From Streptomyces thermolilacinus SPC6 (GTDB lineage Bacteria; Actinomycetota; Actinomycetes; Streptomycetales; Streptomycetaceae): 64,000 bases of DNA. Position 1 is the stretch's first letter, and each line of letters opens with the position of its first letter. The notes beneath the pieces were generated by a model. That model was given only the letters and a program-made list of their open reading frames with translations. It did not search any database and had not been told where the DNA came from. Both the position numbers and the translations under genes were made by a program. The stretch covers positions 2,581,895 through 2,645,894 of the forward strand of contig NZ_ASHX02000001.1 of assembly GCF_000478605.2 (NCBI RefSeq). Direction: 5' to 3'. Below, one piece after another: positions 38,619 through 47,885 of this stretch.

Positions 38619-39818
38619 TCAGTTGGCGTCGAGGAGCTTCAGCTCGGGGTGGGCCGTGCCGCCCTCGATGGCCGTGGAGGAGATGTGCGAGACGACGCGG
38701 TCGTCCACCGGGTCGTCCGCCGGGTCGTCGTGGACGACGATGTGCTCGTACGTCGTGGTCCGCTGCGCCGGGACGCGGCCCGCCTTGCGGATCAGGTCGA
38801 TGATCTCCAGCCGGTTGGAGCGGTGCCTGGCACCGGCGGAGGAGACGACGTTCTCCTCCAGCATGATCGAGCCGAGGTCGTCGGCGCCGTAGTGCAGCGA
38901 CAGCTGGCCGACCTCCTTGCCCGTGGTGAGCCACGAGCCCTGGATGTGGGCGACGTTGTCGAGGAACAGCCGCGCGATGGCGATCATGCGCAGGTACTCG
39001 AAGAGCGTGGCCTGCGTGCGGCCCTTCAGGTGGTTGTTCTCCGGCTGGTACGTGTACGGGATGAACGCGCGGAAGCCGCCCGTCCGGTCCTGCACCTCGC
39101 GGATCATGCGCAGGTGCTCGATGCGCTCGGCGTTCGTCTCGCCGGTGCCCATCAGCATCGTGGAGGTGGACTCGACGCCCAGGTTGTGGGCGATCTCCAT
39201 GATCTCCAGCCAGCGCTCGCCGGACTCCTTCAGCGGGGCGATCGCCTTGCGCGGCCGCTCCGGCAGCAGCTCGGCGCCCGCACCCGCGAACGAGTCGAGA
39301 CCGGCGGCGTGGATGCGGCGGATGGCCTCCTCGACGCTCACGCCGGAGATCCGCGCCATGTGCTCGACCTCGGACGCGCCCAGCGAGTGGATGACGAGCT
39401 GCGGGAACGCCTCCTTGATGGCGGCGAAGTGCTTCTCGTAGTACTCCACGCCGTAGTCCGGGTGGTGGCCACCCTGGAACATGATCTGCGTGCCGCCCAG
39501 CTCGACCGTCTCGGCGCAGCGGCGCAGGATGTCGTCGAGGTCGCGGGTCCAGCCCTTGGCGGTGTCCTTCGGCGGGGCGTAGAAGGCGCAGAACTTGCAG
39601 GCCGTGACGCAGACGTTGGTGTAGTTGATGTTGCGCTCGATGATGTACGTCGCGATGTGCTCCGTACCGGCGTAGCGGCGGCGCCGGGCGGCGTCGGCGG
39701 CGGCGCCGAGGGCGTGCAGCGGCGCGGAGCGGTAGAGGTCGAGCGCCTCTTCCGGCGTGATCCGCCCACCGGCGGCGGCGCGGTCGAGAACGGACTGGAG
39801 GTCGGCCTTCTCGGTCAC
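38619..39818 (-). CDS. mqnC: cyclic dehypoxanthinylfutalosine synthase (radical SAM)
   Basis: 399 residues. Radical SAM enzyme of the futalosine menaquinone route that cyclises dehypoxanthine futalosine. The cluster motif CxxxCxxC is C70, C74, C77 (NVCVTACKFCAFY); downstream QIMFQGGHHPDYGVEYYE, STMLMGTGETNAERIEHL and HYGADDLGSIMLEENVVSSAG are typical. Start GTG/ATG-type MTEKADLQ at 39818. Operon with the truncated amidohydrolase-like gene. Confidence 0.95.
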   Translation of the reverse strand: MTEKADLQSVLDRAAAGGRITPEEALDLYRSAPLHALGAAADAARRRRYAGTEHIATYIIERNINYTNVCVTACKFCAFYAPPKDTAKGWTRDLDDILRRCAETVELGGTQIMFQGGHHPDYGVEYYEKHFAAIKEAFPQLVIHSLGASEVEHMARISGVSVEEAIRRIHAAGLDSFAGAGAELLPERPRKAIAPLKESGERWLEIMEIAHNLGVESTSTMLMGTGETNAERIEHLRMIREVQDRTGGFRAFIPYTYQPENNHLKGRTQATLFEYLRMIAIARLFLDNVAHIQGSWLTTGKEVGQLSLHYGADDLGSIMLEENVVSSAGARHRSNRLEIIDLIRKAGRVPAQRTTTYEHIVVHDDPADDPVDDRVVSHISSTAIEGGTAHPELKLLDAN

Positions 39819-39881
39819 CGGGTGCGTACCTTTCGCCTGCTTGCGGACGGACCGGACCAGCCTACGCCAGCGCCCTGACGG

Positions 39882-41720
39882 CTAATCCGCGCGGTCCAGG
39901 GTGGCGCGGGGGCGCCCGGCGGCCGCGTCGTCGGAGGCGTAGTGCAGCCTGCCGCCCTTGAGGCGCAGGGTCACCGTGTGGGTGCCGCCGGTGCACACGC
40001 CGGTGGACGCGTCGCCGGGCGAACTGCCGGTGACGAGGGTGTCGGCGGTGGCGGTGCGCAGGACGAGGGTGTCCTCGCAGATGAGGTTGGAGAGGATGTC
40101 GTGCTGGACGACCCGGCCGACGGCCTGCCCGGCCCCGCCGCTCCTGAGCGTCACGGTGAACGTGCCCGCCGGGATGTCCCCGATGGCGCCGGCCTTCGCG
40201 GTGGCCGGCCCCTTCCACGTGCCGGTGAACCCCTTCGGCACGGTGGCGCCGGAGGGCGCGCCGGTGGCGGAGGCGGACGTCCCGGCGTCGGGGGCGGGCG
40301 GCTGGGCGGTATCGCGGGTGCCGCCGCCCGGCAGCACGTCGAACAGGACGGCCGCGCCCACGGTCACGGCGGCGAGGGCGCCCGCGACGGCGAGGGCGAC
40401 GGTGCAGCTGAGCCGCCGCCCGCCGCGCGGCCCCGCGGGCTCGGACCCGGCGCTGACGGACACGGAGACGGGCCTGCCGCGGGGCGGCGGGACGGCGTCC
40501 ATGGTGGGTACGTACGCGTCGGGGACGTACGCGGCGTCGGGGTGCCGGCCGGGCGCGGGGCCTGGGGCGTCGGGGTGCCGGCCGGGCGCGGGGGCGCCGG
40601 GCGGGGGCGGTACGGACTCGGGCGCGGCAGCCGGTACGGGCACGGCGACAGGCGCGGGCCCGGCGGCTCGTACGGGCTCGGCGGCCGGTACGGGCGGGGT
40701 CGCCGGTACAGGTGGGGCGGCCGGTACGGGCGGGGCGGCCGGTACGGGCGGGGTGACGGCCGCGCTGCTGAACGGCACCGGCCCCGACGCCCCCGCGTCC
40801 GCCCCCGCCCCGGCCTCCGTCGGCTCCAGGTCCAGCAGCCGTACCGCCGCGCGGCTGACCTCCTCGACCAGCGCCGCCGGGAGCCACCCGCCCGCCGGGG
40901 CGGCGCCGGTGGCCAGGCTCGCGGCCAGTTCGGCCGGGGCGGGGCGCGCGGCCGGGTCCTTGGCCAGGCACGCGGCGACGGCGTCCCGCAGCGGGCCGGT
41001 CAGCGCCGGGTCCAGCTCGGGCTCCTCGTGGACGACCTTGTACAGCAGCGCCGCCGACGAGTCGCCGGAGAACGGCGCGGTGCCCGTCGCCGCGTACGCC
41101 AGCACCGCGCCCAGCGAGAAGACGTCCGACGCGCCGGTCACCCCGCTCCCGCCCGCCGCGCCGACGATCTGTTCCGGCGACATGTAGCCGGGCGAGCCGA
41201 CGGACACGCCGGTGGAGGTGAGCGAAGCGGTGCCGTCCATGACGCGGGCGATGCCGAAGTCGATGAGCCGGGGCCCGTCGAGGGCGAGCAGCACGTTCGA
41301 CGGCTTCACGTCCCGGTGGACCAGGCCGTGCGCGTGGACGGCGGCGAGGGCCTGCGCGAGACCGGCGCCCAGCACCCGTACCGACCGCTCGGGCAGCGGG
41401 CCGTGCCCGGCGACCGCCTGGGTGAGGGAGGGCCCGGCGACGTACCCGGTGGCGATCCACGGCACCGGCGCGTCCGGGTCGGCGTCCAGGACGGGCGCGG
41501 TCCAGCGGCCGCCGACCCGCCGGGCGGACTCGGCCTCCCGGCGGAACCGGGCGCGGAACTCCTCGTCCAGCGCGAAGTGCGGGTGCACGACCTTGACGGC
41601 CACCGTGCGGCCGCCCTCGCTGCGGGCCAGGTAGACGCGGCCCATGCCGCCCGACCCGAGCCTGCCCAGCAGCCGGTACGGGCCGATCGCCCGCGGTTCG
41701 CCCGCCTCCAGCGGCTGCAT
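39882..41720 (-). CDS. transmembrane serine/threonine protein kinase
   Basis: 612 residues. Kinase domain (~13-270): P-loop GSGGMG (22-27), K43 in VAVKVV, HRDVKPSN (135-142), DFG (154-156) and GSPGYMSPEQ. Then a Pro/Ala linker with hexapeptide repeats (~324-365) and other low complexity (APGRHPDA twice), one membrane helix (~439-461) and an extracellular domain (~475-612) without PASTA repeats that contains two cysteines and beta-rich sequence (GFTGTWKGPA, GTFTVTLRSGGAG, HTVTLRLKGGRLHYASDD). Ligand unknown. ATG at 41720. Divergent from a lipoprotein esterase. Confidence 0.9.
   Translation of the reverse strand: MQPLEAGEPRAIGPYRLLGRLGSGGMGRVYLARSEGGRTVAVKVVHPHFALDEEFRARFRREAESARRVGGRWTAPVLDADPDAPVPWIATGYVAGPSLTQAVAGHGPLPERSVRVLGAGLAQALAAVHAHGLVHRDVKPSNVLLALDGPRLIDFGIARVMDGTASLTSTGVSVGSPGYMSPEQIVGAAGGSGVTGASDVFSLGAVLAYAATGTAPFSGDSSAALLYKVVHEEPELDPALTGPLRDAVAACLAKDPAARPAPAELAASLATGAAPAGGWLPAALVEEVSRAAVRLLDLEPTEAGAGADAGASGPVPFSSAAVTPPVPAAPPVPAAPPVPATPPVPAAEPVRAAGPAPVAVPVPAAAPESVPPPPGAPAPGRHPDAPGPAPGRHPDAAYVPDAYVPTMDAVPPPRGRPVSVSVSAGSEPAGPRGGRRLSCTVALAVAGALAAVTVGAAVLFDVLPGGGTRDTAQPPAPDAGTSASATGAPSGATVPKGFTGTWKGPATAKAGAIGDIPAGTFTVTLRSGGAGQAVGRVVQHDILSNLICEDTLVLRTATADTLVTGSSPGDASTGVCTGGTHTVTLRLKGGRLHYASDDAAAGRPRATLDRAD
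40681..40752. repeat. four 18-bp tandem repeats in the kinase linker
   Basis: Units at 40681, 40699, 40717 and 40735 (consensus GCGGCCGGTACGGGCGGG) encode repeated PPVPAA hexapeptides on the minus strand. A candidate length-variable linker. Confidence 0.85.
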
Positions 41721-41976
41721 CCGCCCCGCTCCCCCCGCTCCGGTGCCCGAGACTCCGCTCGCGCACGACGCGCCCCCGTACCCCGGTACCGCCGCGTCCG
41801 TACCGCCGTGCCGGACAGCAGCGTAGAGGCCCCGGCGGGCGGGGTGGCGGGGATTGCCCGCGCCGCCGGGCCAACCGGTCGTCCCGTACGGCCATCTATC
41901 TGGCCGTGGTCCGCAGACCCCCGCCCCTGCCGGAGACCGCGCCACGACCGCCCACCCGAACCCGGAGTGCACCACC

Positions 41977-43038
41977 ATGAAACGTCCGCTCACGACCCTC
42001 GTGACCGCCGCCGTCCTCGGCTCCCTCGCGCTGGCCTCGGGCTGCTCGGGGGAGCCCGTCTCGTTCGACACCCCCTCGGCCTCCGCCGCGCCCGCGGGGG
42101 GCGACGGCGGCCGGGCGGGCCGGCCGTCCGCGAAGCCCGGCGAGCCCGGGAAGCCGGGCCGGCCGCCCGTCCCGGCGACGCTGATGCCGACCGGCCCGAA
42201 GGCGGAGTTCACGACCGAGAACACCGTGGACGACGGCACGAAGATCGGCGTGACGACGCTGGAGGGCCGGAAGTCCGGCTTCTCGGGCAAGGTGTGGGTC
42301 TGGGCGCCCCCGCAGTATTTCGAGGCCGAGTACGCCGCCAGCGGCTTCCCCGTGCTGATCGCCCTCCCCGGCGGCAACGGCTACCCGAAGAATTACTGGA
42401 TGGGCACCGATCTGAAGCTCCAGAGCAGCATCAGCAAGTGGTCCAGGGAGGGAAAGAGCCTGCCGTTCATCGTCGTGATGCCGGTGCTCAACCCGGACGA
42501 CAAGCACTACTACGACGGCAGCGACATCCCGGGCCACCCCAAGATGGGCACCTGGATGACGGAGGACGTTCCCGATTTCGTCAGGGCGAATTTCCGTACG
42601 TTCGACTCGCGTGACGGCTGGGCGTTCATGGGTTCGTCGTCGGGGGCGTTCGTCGGGCTGAAGTCGGTGCTGAAGCACCCGGAGAAGTTCAAGGCGGTGA
42701 TCGCCTCGGGTCCGGACACCGTTCCCGACTCGCCGCTGTGGGCGGGGCACGAGGCGGAAAAGGCCGCGAACGACCCGGAAAAACTCGCCAAGGCCCTCTC
42801 CGCCCAGCCCTCTTCACCCGGCAAGGACGTGTATCTGGCCTTCCAGATCGGCACGAGGGAGTCGGGTCTGACCAACCTGCGGTCGTTCATCAGGGACTAC
42901 GGCAAGGGCCCGGTGAAGACCCGCCTGGAGGTCATCCAGGACGGCGGCCACAACGCGCGGACGTACGTGAAGGGCATGGGCGACGGCTCGATCCAGTGGA
43001 TCAGCGAGCACATGCAGGCCCCGGTCCCGTCCTCCTGA
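41977..43038 (+). CDS. lipoprotein esterase (esterase D / mycolyltransferase-like alpha/beta hydrolase)
   Basis: 353 residues. Lipoprotein signal with lipobox LASGC (C23), a Pro/Gly/Ser-rich spacer (~30-70), then an esterase-family alpha/beta hydrolase: nucleophile S221 in GSSSG (219-223, AFMGSSSGAFVG), the downstream acid region and a catalytic His in QDGGHNARTY (~320). YYDGSDIPGHP and WMTEDVPDFVRANF match antigen-85/esterase-D type proteins. Likely an extracellular surface esterase; substrate unknown. ATG at 41977. Ends at a terminator. Confidence 0.85.
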   Translation: MKRPLTTLVTAAVLGSLALASGCSGEPVSFDTPSASAAPAGGDGGRAGRPSAKPGEPGKPGRPPVPATLMPTGPKAEFTTENTVDDGTKIGVTTLEGRKSGFSGKVWVWAPPQYFEAEYAASGFPVLIALPGGNGYPKNYWMGTDLKLQSSISKWSREGKSLPFIVVMPVLNPDDKHYYDGSDIPGHPKMGTWMTEDVPDFVRANFRTFDSRDGWAFMGSSSGAFVGLKSVLKHPEKFKAVIASGPDTVPDSPLWAGHEAEKAANDPEKLAKALSAQPSSPGKDVYLAFQIGTRESGLTNLRSFIRDYGKGPVKTRLEVIQDGGHNARTYVKGMGDGSIQWISEHMQAPVPSS

Positions 43039-43058
43039 CCGTCCCGTCCCCTCCCGTG

Positions 43059-43088
43059 GGCCGGGGCGGTCGGCGGGCCGCCCCGGCC
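43059..43088. terminator. terminator between esterase and mqnA
   Basis: GGCCGGGGCGG (43059-43069) pairs with CCGCCCCGGCC (43078-43088) with an 8-nt loop, between convergent genes. Confidence 0.75.
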
Positions 43089-43131
43089 GCGGGCCGCCCG
43101 GTCCTGCGGGTCTCCCCTCACCCGCCCCGGC

Positions 43132-44004
<873 letters not shown>

Positions 44005-44140
44005 CTAGACCCCGCCCTGCCTGCTCCGTCTCACCGGGTGGACGTGCCGGGCCGCCCCGGACCCGCTTCCGCCGCGTTCAAACATCCGGGTGACTTCTCG
44101 ATGGGGTGATCTTTACCTCTACCCATCTACGGAGACCGCG

Positions 44141-44149
44141 TGCTAGGCT
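44141..44149 (+). promoter_or_regulatory. extended -10 promoter of the cold-shock gene
   Basis: TGCTAGGCT contains an extended -10 (TGC followed by TAGGCT). No matching -35 at 17 bp is evident. A start near 44156 gives a leader of about 125 nt. Confidence 0.5.
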
Positions 44150-44186
44150 CGACGCAAGTTGCAGTTTGGTTTCCCTTGCAGTACAG

Positions 44187-44224
44187 AGCCTGCGGAGCAT
44201 GTGACCCGCAGGCTTTTGTAGTTT
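44187..44224 (+). terminator. attenuator-like hairpin in the cold-shock leader
   Basis: AGCCTGCGG (44187-44195) pairs with CCGCAGGCT (44206-44214) and is followed directly by TTTTGTAGTTTT, a canonical intrinsic terminator with a T-run, unusual in this genome. It lies 55-90 nt upstream of the start codon, inside the predicted 5' leader. A second GCAGGTT at about 44237 could pair with AGCCTGC instead, offering an alternative fold. Confidence 0.6.
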
Positions 44225-44279
44225 TCAGACTTGTTTGCAGGTTCTGGAGCAGGGCAACCCTTTGGCCCAAGGAGGGCTT

Positions 44280-44483
44280 ATGGCTACCGGAACCGTCAAG
44301 TGGTTCAACGCTGAAAAGGGCTTTGGCTTCATCGCCCAGGACGGCGGCGGCCCGGATGTCTTCGTCCACTACTCCGCGATCAACGCGTCTGGCTTCCGCT
44401 CCCTCGAGGAGAACCAGGCCGTGAACTTCGACGTCACGCAGGGCCCGAAGGGCCCGCAGGCGGAGAACGTCACCCCGGCCTGA
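44280..44483 (+). CDS. cold shock protein (CspA family)
   Basis: 67 residues. Five-stranded OB-fold RNA chaperone; RNP1 KGFGFI and RNP2 VFVHYSAI are both intact in [18 protein letters not shown] onward. AAGGAGG at 44269-44275 is an ideal ribosome binding site. Preceded by a long structured leader and followed by a strong UUCG-capped terminator, so it is a monocistronic, highly expressed gene. Confidence 0.95.
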   Translation: MATGTVKWFNAEKGFGFIAQDGGGPDVFVHYSAINASGFRSLEENQAVNFDVTQGPKGPQAENVTPA

Positions 44484-44528
44484 TTGGGCAGGGTCGGCGA
44501 ATCGCGCACGACTTAGCAGTACCTAAGG

Positions 44529-44564
44529 GGTCCGCCTTCCGCATTTCGATGCGGGAGGCGGACC
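44529..44564 (+). terminator. cold-shock gene terminator with TTCG tetraloop
   Basis: A 16-bp stem (44529-44544 with 44549-44564, one G-U pair) is closed by a TTCG loop and followed by TCTGCCTTTGTTT. Confidence 0.9.
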
Positions 44565-44625
44565 TCTGCCTTTGTTTCCCAGAGTTCTCCCCCGCGCTTT
44601 GGCCCGCTCGGCCTACCCTGGCCGT

Positions 44626-45051
44626 ATGACGGACCGCAAACCCCCTGGGGTGACCTTCGAGTCATGGGTGGACAAGCAGATCCGCGAGGCGGCCGAACGC
44701 GGCGAGTTCGCGCACCTGTCCGGCCTGGGCAAGCCCCTCCCCGACGACACGGCGCCGTACGACGAGCTGTGGTGGGTGAAGGGCAAGATGAACCGCGAGG
44801 GCCTGTCCGCCCTCCCGCCGACGCTCGCCCTCCGCAAGGAGGCCGAGGACGCCCTTGAGGCGGTCGGCCGCGCGGTCTCCGAGGCCCAGGTGCGCCGCGT
44901 CGTCGCGGAGATCAACGAGAAGATCGCCGCGGCCATCCGCCGCCCGCCCCCCGGCCCGCCCCTGAACCTGCGCCCCTTCGACGTGGAAGCCCTCCTGGCC
45001 GACTGGCGCGCCTCCCGCGACAAGCCGACCGACGACGGCCGAAACCACTGA
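44626..45051 (+). CDS. DUF1992 (DnaJ homologue subfamily C member 28-like) protein
   Basis: 141 residues. Matches the DUF1992 pattern: SWVDKQIREAAERGEFAHLSGLGKPL, then a segment around YDELWWVKGKMNREGL and PPTLALRKEAEDA. No J-domain. Function unknown. ATG at 44626; a TACCCT box (44613-44618) ending 7 nt before the ATG suggests leaderless transcription. Confidence 0.85.
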   Translation: MTDRKPPGVTFESWVDKQIREAAERGEFAHLSGLGKPLPDDTAPYDELWWVKGKMNREGLSALPPTLALRKEAEDALEAVGRAVSEAQVRRVVAEINEKIAAAIRRPPPGPPLNLRPFDVEALLADWRASRDKPTDDGRNH

Positions 45052-45281
45052 CGCCCCCTCCCCCGGCCCCGGATCACCGCCCGCGGCGATACGGCCCGGC
45101 ACACGCGGCCGCCGGGGCGGGGCGTCGAGATCACCCTAGAGCTCACCCCTGCCCGCGAGACCCTCGCCCGTTTCCCTCCTCCGAGGCGCTCTCTGCCACC
45201 CCGCGCCGGAGGACGAGAGGTGTCATCGGAACACCGCTGTTCCCCTGGTGAGGGGCGCCTGTCGGCGGCGCGGTGCGCCTC

Positions 45282-46049
45282 TCAGCGTCGCCGGGTGCGA
45301 GGGGACGACAAGGCCGGGCGGGTGAGGTGGAGGAGGGTTCGGGCGGCTTCTTCGGGGGTGGCGGCCGGGGTCGAGTTGGCCCAGTCGGCCAGGGACTCCG
45401 CCGCTCCCACCAGGGCGTGGGACAGGGCCGTCGCCTCGCGCGGGGTGAGGGGCCCGGTGGACGCCCTGGTGATCAGGGACGTGACGTGGTCCGTGAGTTC
45501 CGTCCGCAGCGTGGCCGCCTCCGCCGCGAACGGCTCGCCGTGCGTGCGCGCCTGGCGGTGCAGCAGCGCCCAGCCGTCCGGGTTGCCCGTCGTGTGCGTG
45601 AAGAACGCCATCAGGGCCGCCCACAGGCCCTCGTCCACCGGCACGCCGCCCTTCCCCGGGCCGCCCGCGCCCGCCCGGACGGCGGCCATCAGAGCTGCGG
45701 CCTCGCGGCGCAGGCAGGCGGTGAACAGGTCCTCCTTGGAGTGGAGGTACAGGTACACCAGCGGCTTGGACACGCCCGCCAGTTCGGCGATCTCCTCCAT
45801 GGACGCCGCCCGGTACCCGCGCCGCCCGAAGACCCGCACCGCCGCGTCCAGTATCTGCCGCTCCCGGACCGCCCTCGGAAGCCGCTTCGGGGCGGGGGGC
45901 GGGGCGGTCCCCGTACGGGTCGAATGGCCGGGGCCGGTGCCGTGCCGCGCCGTCCCCCCGTAGGACCCCGTTCCCCCGTACGCCCCCGCCACCCCGTAGG
46001 GCCCGGCCGGGCGTCCGCGGGTTCCCGTGCCGTCGCTCGCCTGGTTCAA
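45282..46049 (-). CDS. TetR-family transcriptional regulator
   Basis: About 255 residues. HTH: RERQILDAAVRVFGRRGY, then SMEEIAELAGVSKPLVYLYLHSKEDLFTACL; the C-terminal ligand-binding domain carries HTTGNPDGWALLHRQAR. The first ~65 residues are Gly/Pro/Thr-rich and disordered. The TTG at 46049 is chosen because AGAGGTGGGGG precedes it; a GTG further upstream (~46104) would also be in frame, so the N-terminus is uncertain. The symporter gene is 124 bp upstream on the same strand. Confidence 0.8.
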   Translation of the reverse strand: MNQASDGTGTRGRPAGPYGVAGAYGGTGSYGGTARHGTGPGHSTRTGTAPPPAPKRLPRAVRERQILDAAVRVFGRRGYRAASMEEIAELAGVSKPLVYLYLHSKEDLFTACLRREAAALMAAVRAGAGGPGKGGVPVDEGLWAALMAFFTHTTGNPDGWALLHRQARTHGEPFAAEAATLRTELTDHVTSLITRASTGPLTPREATALSHALVGAAESLADWANSTPAATPEEAARTLLHLTRPALSSPRTRRR

Positions 46050-46173
46050 GCGCCCCCACCTCTCTCGTGTCCGGCAGCGCGCGAGCGCGGCGCCGGAGAT
46101 CACCGACCGGACACCCGTGCCCCCCGCCGGGGTTCGGCGGGGGGCACGGGGCGTCGCGAGGAGGGTGGCCGGG

Positions 46174-47514
46174 TCAGGCGGTGGCCGTGGCCTTGGCCGG
46201 GGCCGTCGCCTGGGCCGGGGACGCCTCCCGCGTGTCGTACCCGTCGACCGGAGAGGCCGACGCCGAGTTGTACGCGTCGAGGTCGAGGATCTTCTCACGC
46301 GCGGCGACGATCACCGGGACGAGCGCCTGTCCGGCGACGTTCGTGGCCGTGCGCATCATGTCGAGGACCGGGTCGATCGCCATGAGCAGGCCGACGCCCT
46401 CCAGGGGCAGGCCGAGCGTGGAGAGGGTCAGCGTCAGCATGACCGTCGCGCCCGTCAGGCCCGCCGTGGCGGCCGAGCCGATCACCGAGACCAGCGCGAT
46501 GAGCAGGTACTCCTTGACGCCCAGCTGTACGTCGAAGATCTGCGCGATGAAGATCGCGGCGAGCGCCGGGTAGATCGCGGCGCAGCCGTCCATCTTGGTG
46601 GTCGCGCCGAACGGGACGGCGAAGGACGTGTACTCCTTCGGCACGCCGAGCCGCTCGGTGACCTTGACGGTGACCGGCATGGTGCCGACGGACGAGCGGG
46701 AGACGAAGGCCAGCTGGATCGCGGGCCAGGCGCCCTTGAAGAACTGGAGCGGGTTGACCTTGGCGACCGTCGCGAGCAGCAGCGGGTACACGCCGAAGAT
46801 CACCAGGGCGCAGCCGATGTACACGTCGGCGGTGAAGGTGGCGTACTTGCCGATCAGGTGCCAGCCGTACTCGGCGATGGCGTAGCCGATGAGGCCGACC
46901 GTGCCGATGGGGGCGAGGCGGATGACCCACCACAGGGCCTTCTGGAGCAGCTCCAGGACGGACTCGGCGAAGGTGAGGATCGGCTGGGCCCTCTCGCCCA
47001 GCTTCAGCGCGGCGATACCGGCGACGGCGGCCATGAAGACGATCTGGAGGACGTTCAGCTCGGTGAACGGCGTGATGACGTCCGTCGGGATGATGCCGGT
47101 CAGGAAGTCCAGCCAGGAACCGGCGTTCTCCGGCTTCTTGCCGTCCTTCGGGGTCAGGCCGGTGCCCGCGCCGGGGTTGGTGAGCAGACCGAGGACGAGG
47201 CCGATGACGACCGCGATCAGCGACGTGATCATGAACCAGAGGAGCGTGCGGGAGGCCAGCCGCGCGGCGTTGTTGACCTTCCGCAGGTTGGTGATGGACA
47301 CCAGGATCGCGAAGAAGACCAGCGGGGCCACGGCCAGCTTCAGCAGCTGGACGAAGATGTGGCCGACCTTGTCGAGGGTGGTGTACAGCCACTGGACGTC
47401 GTAGCTGCGGGTGATCCAGCCGAGGACCACACCGAGGACGAGACCGGCGACGATCTGGGCCCAGAAGGGCACCTTGGGTATGCGGCGCGGGGACGCGGGC
47501 GCGGGCGCGGACAC
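46174..47514 (-). CDS. DAACS-family (dicarboxylate/amino acid:cation) symporter, possibly L-cystine transporter
   Basis: 446 residues of the GltP/DctA/TcyP fold with about eight helices and two hairpins. SRSSVGTMPV (HP1), KMDG (307-310), DPVLDMMRTATNVAGQ (381-396) align with GltPh. Relative to GltPh the sodium-site residues N310 and D405 are replaced by K307 and Q396, while D385 (394), R388 (397) and N392 (401) are kept. The family contains proton- and sodium-coupled dicarboxylate, glutamate and L-cystine (TcyP) carriers; a Cys-rich leader peptide upstream argues for sulfur/cystine. The GTG at 47514 has AGGAG 7 nt upstream and is better than the GTG at 47520. Confidence 0.85.
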   Translation of the reverse strand: MSAPAPASPRRIPKVPFWAQIVAGLVLGVVLGWITRSYDVQWLYTTLDKVGHIFVQLLKLAVAPLVFFAILVSITNLRKVNNAARLASRTLLWFMITSLIAVVIGLVLGLLTNPGAGTGLTPKDGKKPENAGSWLDFLTGIIPTDVITPFTELNVLQIVFMAAVAGIAALKLGERAQPILTFAESVLELLQKALWWVIRLAPIGTVGLIGYAIAEYGWHLIGKYATFTADVYIGCALVIFGVYPLLLATVAKVNPLQFFKGAWPAIQLAFVSRSSVGTMPVTVKVTERLGVPKEYTSFAVPFGATTKMDGCAAIYPALAAIFIAQIFDVQLGVKEYLLIALVSVIGSAATAGLTGATVMLTLTLSTLGLPLEGVGLLMAIDPVLDMMRTATNVAGQALVPVIVAAREKILDLDAYNSASASPVDGYDTREASPAQATAPAKATATA

Positions 47515-47687
47515 GGACACACTCCTGGAGGGCGTGAGGGGGTACGGACTCGGGGCTTGCGGAGGGGGTCTACCCGTACGGCTCCTCGCCTACGGCCCCG
47601 GGGCGGCGGCGGCTCACGCACGGGGCGGCGGCGCGGCCTCGGGACCGGTGCGGGGCGACCGGGCGACGGGTCCAGCGGGCGTAGGGC

Positions 47688-47801
47688 TCAGACCTCGCGG
47701 CGACAACAGGTCGCGGACGCGCAGAGGCACAGATCGACGTGCAGGCGCGCCACGAGCGGGACGCTCGCGGTCGTGTGGCGGTGGCGCACTGCGGTCTTCA
47801 T
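47688..47801 (-). CDS. Cys-rich leader peptide (attenuator uORF type)
   Basis: 37 codons, too short for usual ORF calling. It begins MKTAVRHRHTTAS and contains VARLHVDLCLCASATCC, the RxHVDLxxxxSAxC signature of Streptomyces putative leader peptides found before sulfur-assimilation genes. Four cysteines (25, 27, 32, 33), two of them rare TGT codons in tandem, lie just before the stop. It is leaderless: TAACGT (-10) ends 7 nt before the ATG. It is 173 nt upstream of the symporter gene on the same strand, so ribosome stalling at Cys codons could control symporter expression. Confidence 0.75.
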   Translation of the reverse strand: MKTAVRHRHTTASVPLVARLHVDLCLCASATCCRREV

Positions 47802-47808
47802 GCCGAAA

Positions 47809-47840
47809 ACGTTAACACCCGAACTTTGAGGAACTCAAAG
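47809..47840 (-). promoter_or_regulatory. promoter of leader peptide/symporter with overlapping palindrome
   Basis: On the minus strand TTGAGT (47838-47833), 18-bp spacer and TAACGT (47814-47809) precede the ATG at 47801. A perfect palindrome CTTTGAG-GAA-CTCAAAG (47824-47840) covers the -35, the right position for a repressor. Confidence 0.65.
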
Positions 47841-47885
47841 CCATTCTTTGACAGGCGGGCGCGGCCAGGGGCCTGGGAATGACAA

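Noticed and set aside
40681..40752. CRISPR-like repeats
   Set aside because: The 18-bp units are contiguous, in frame and encode PPVPAA repeats; there are no spacers.
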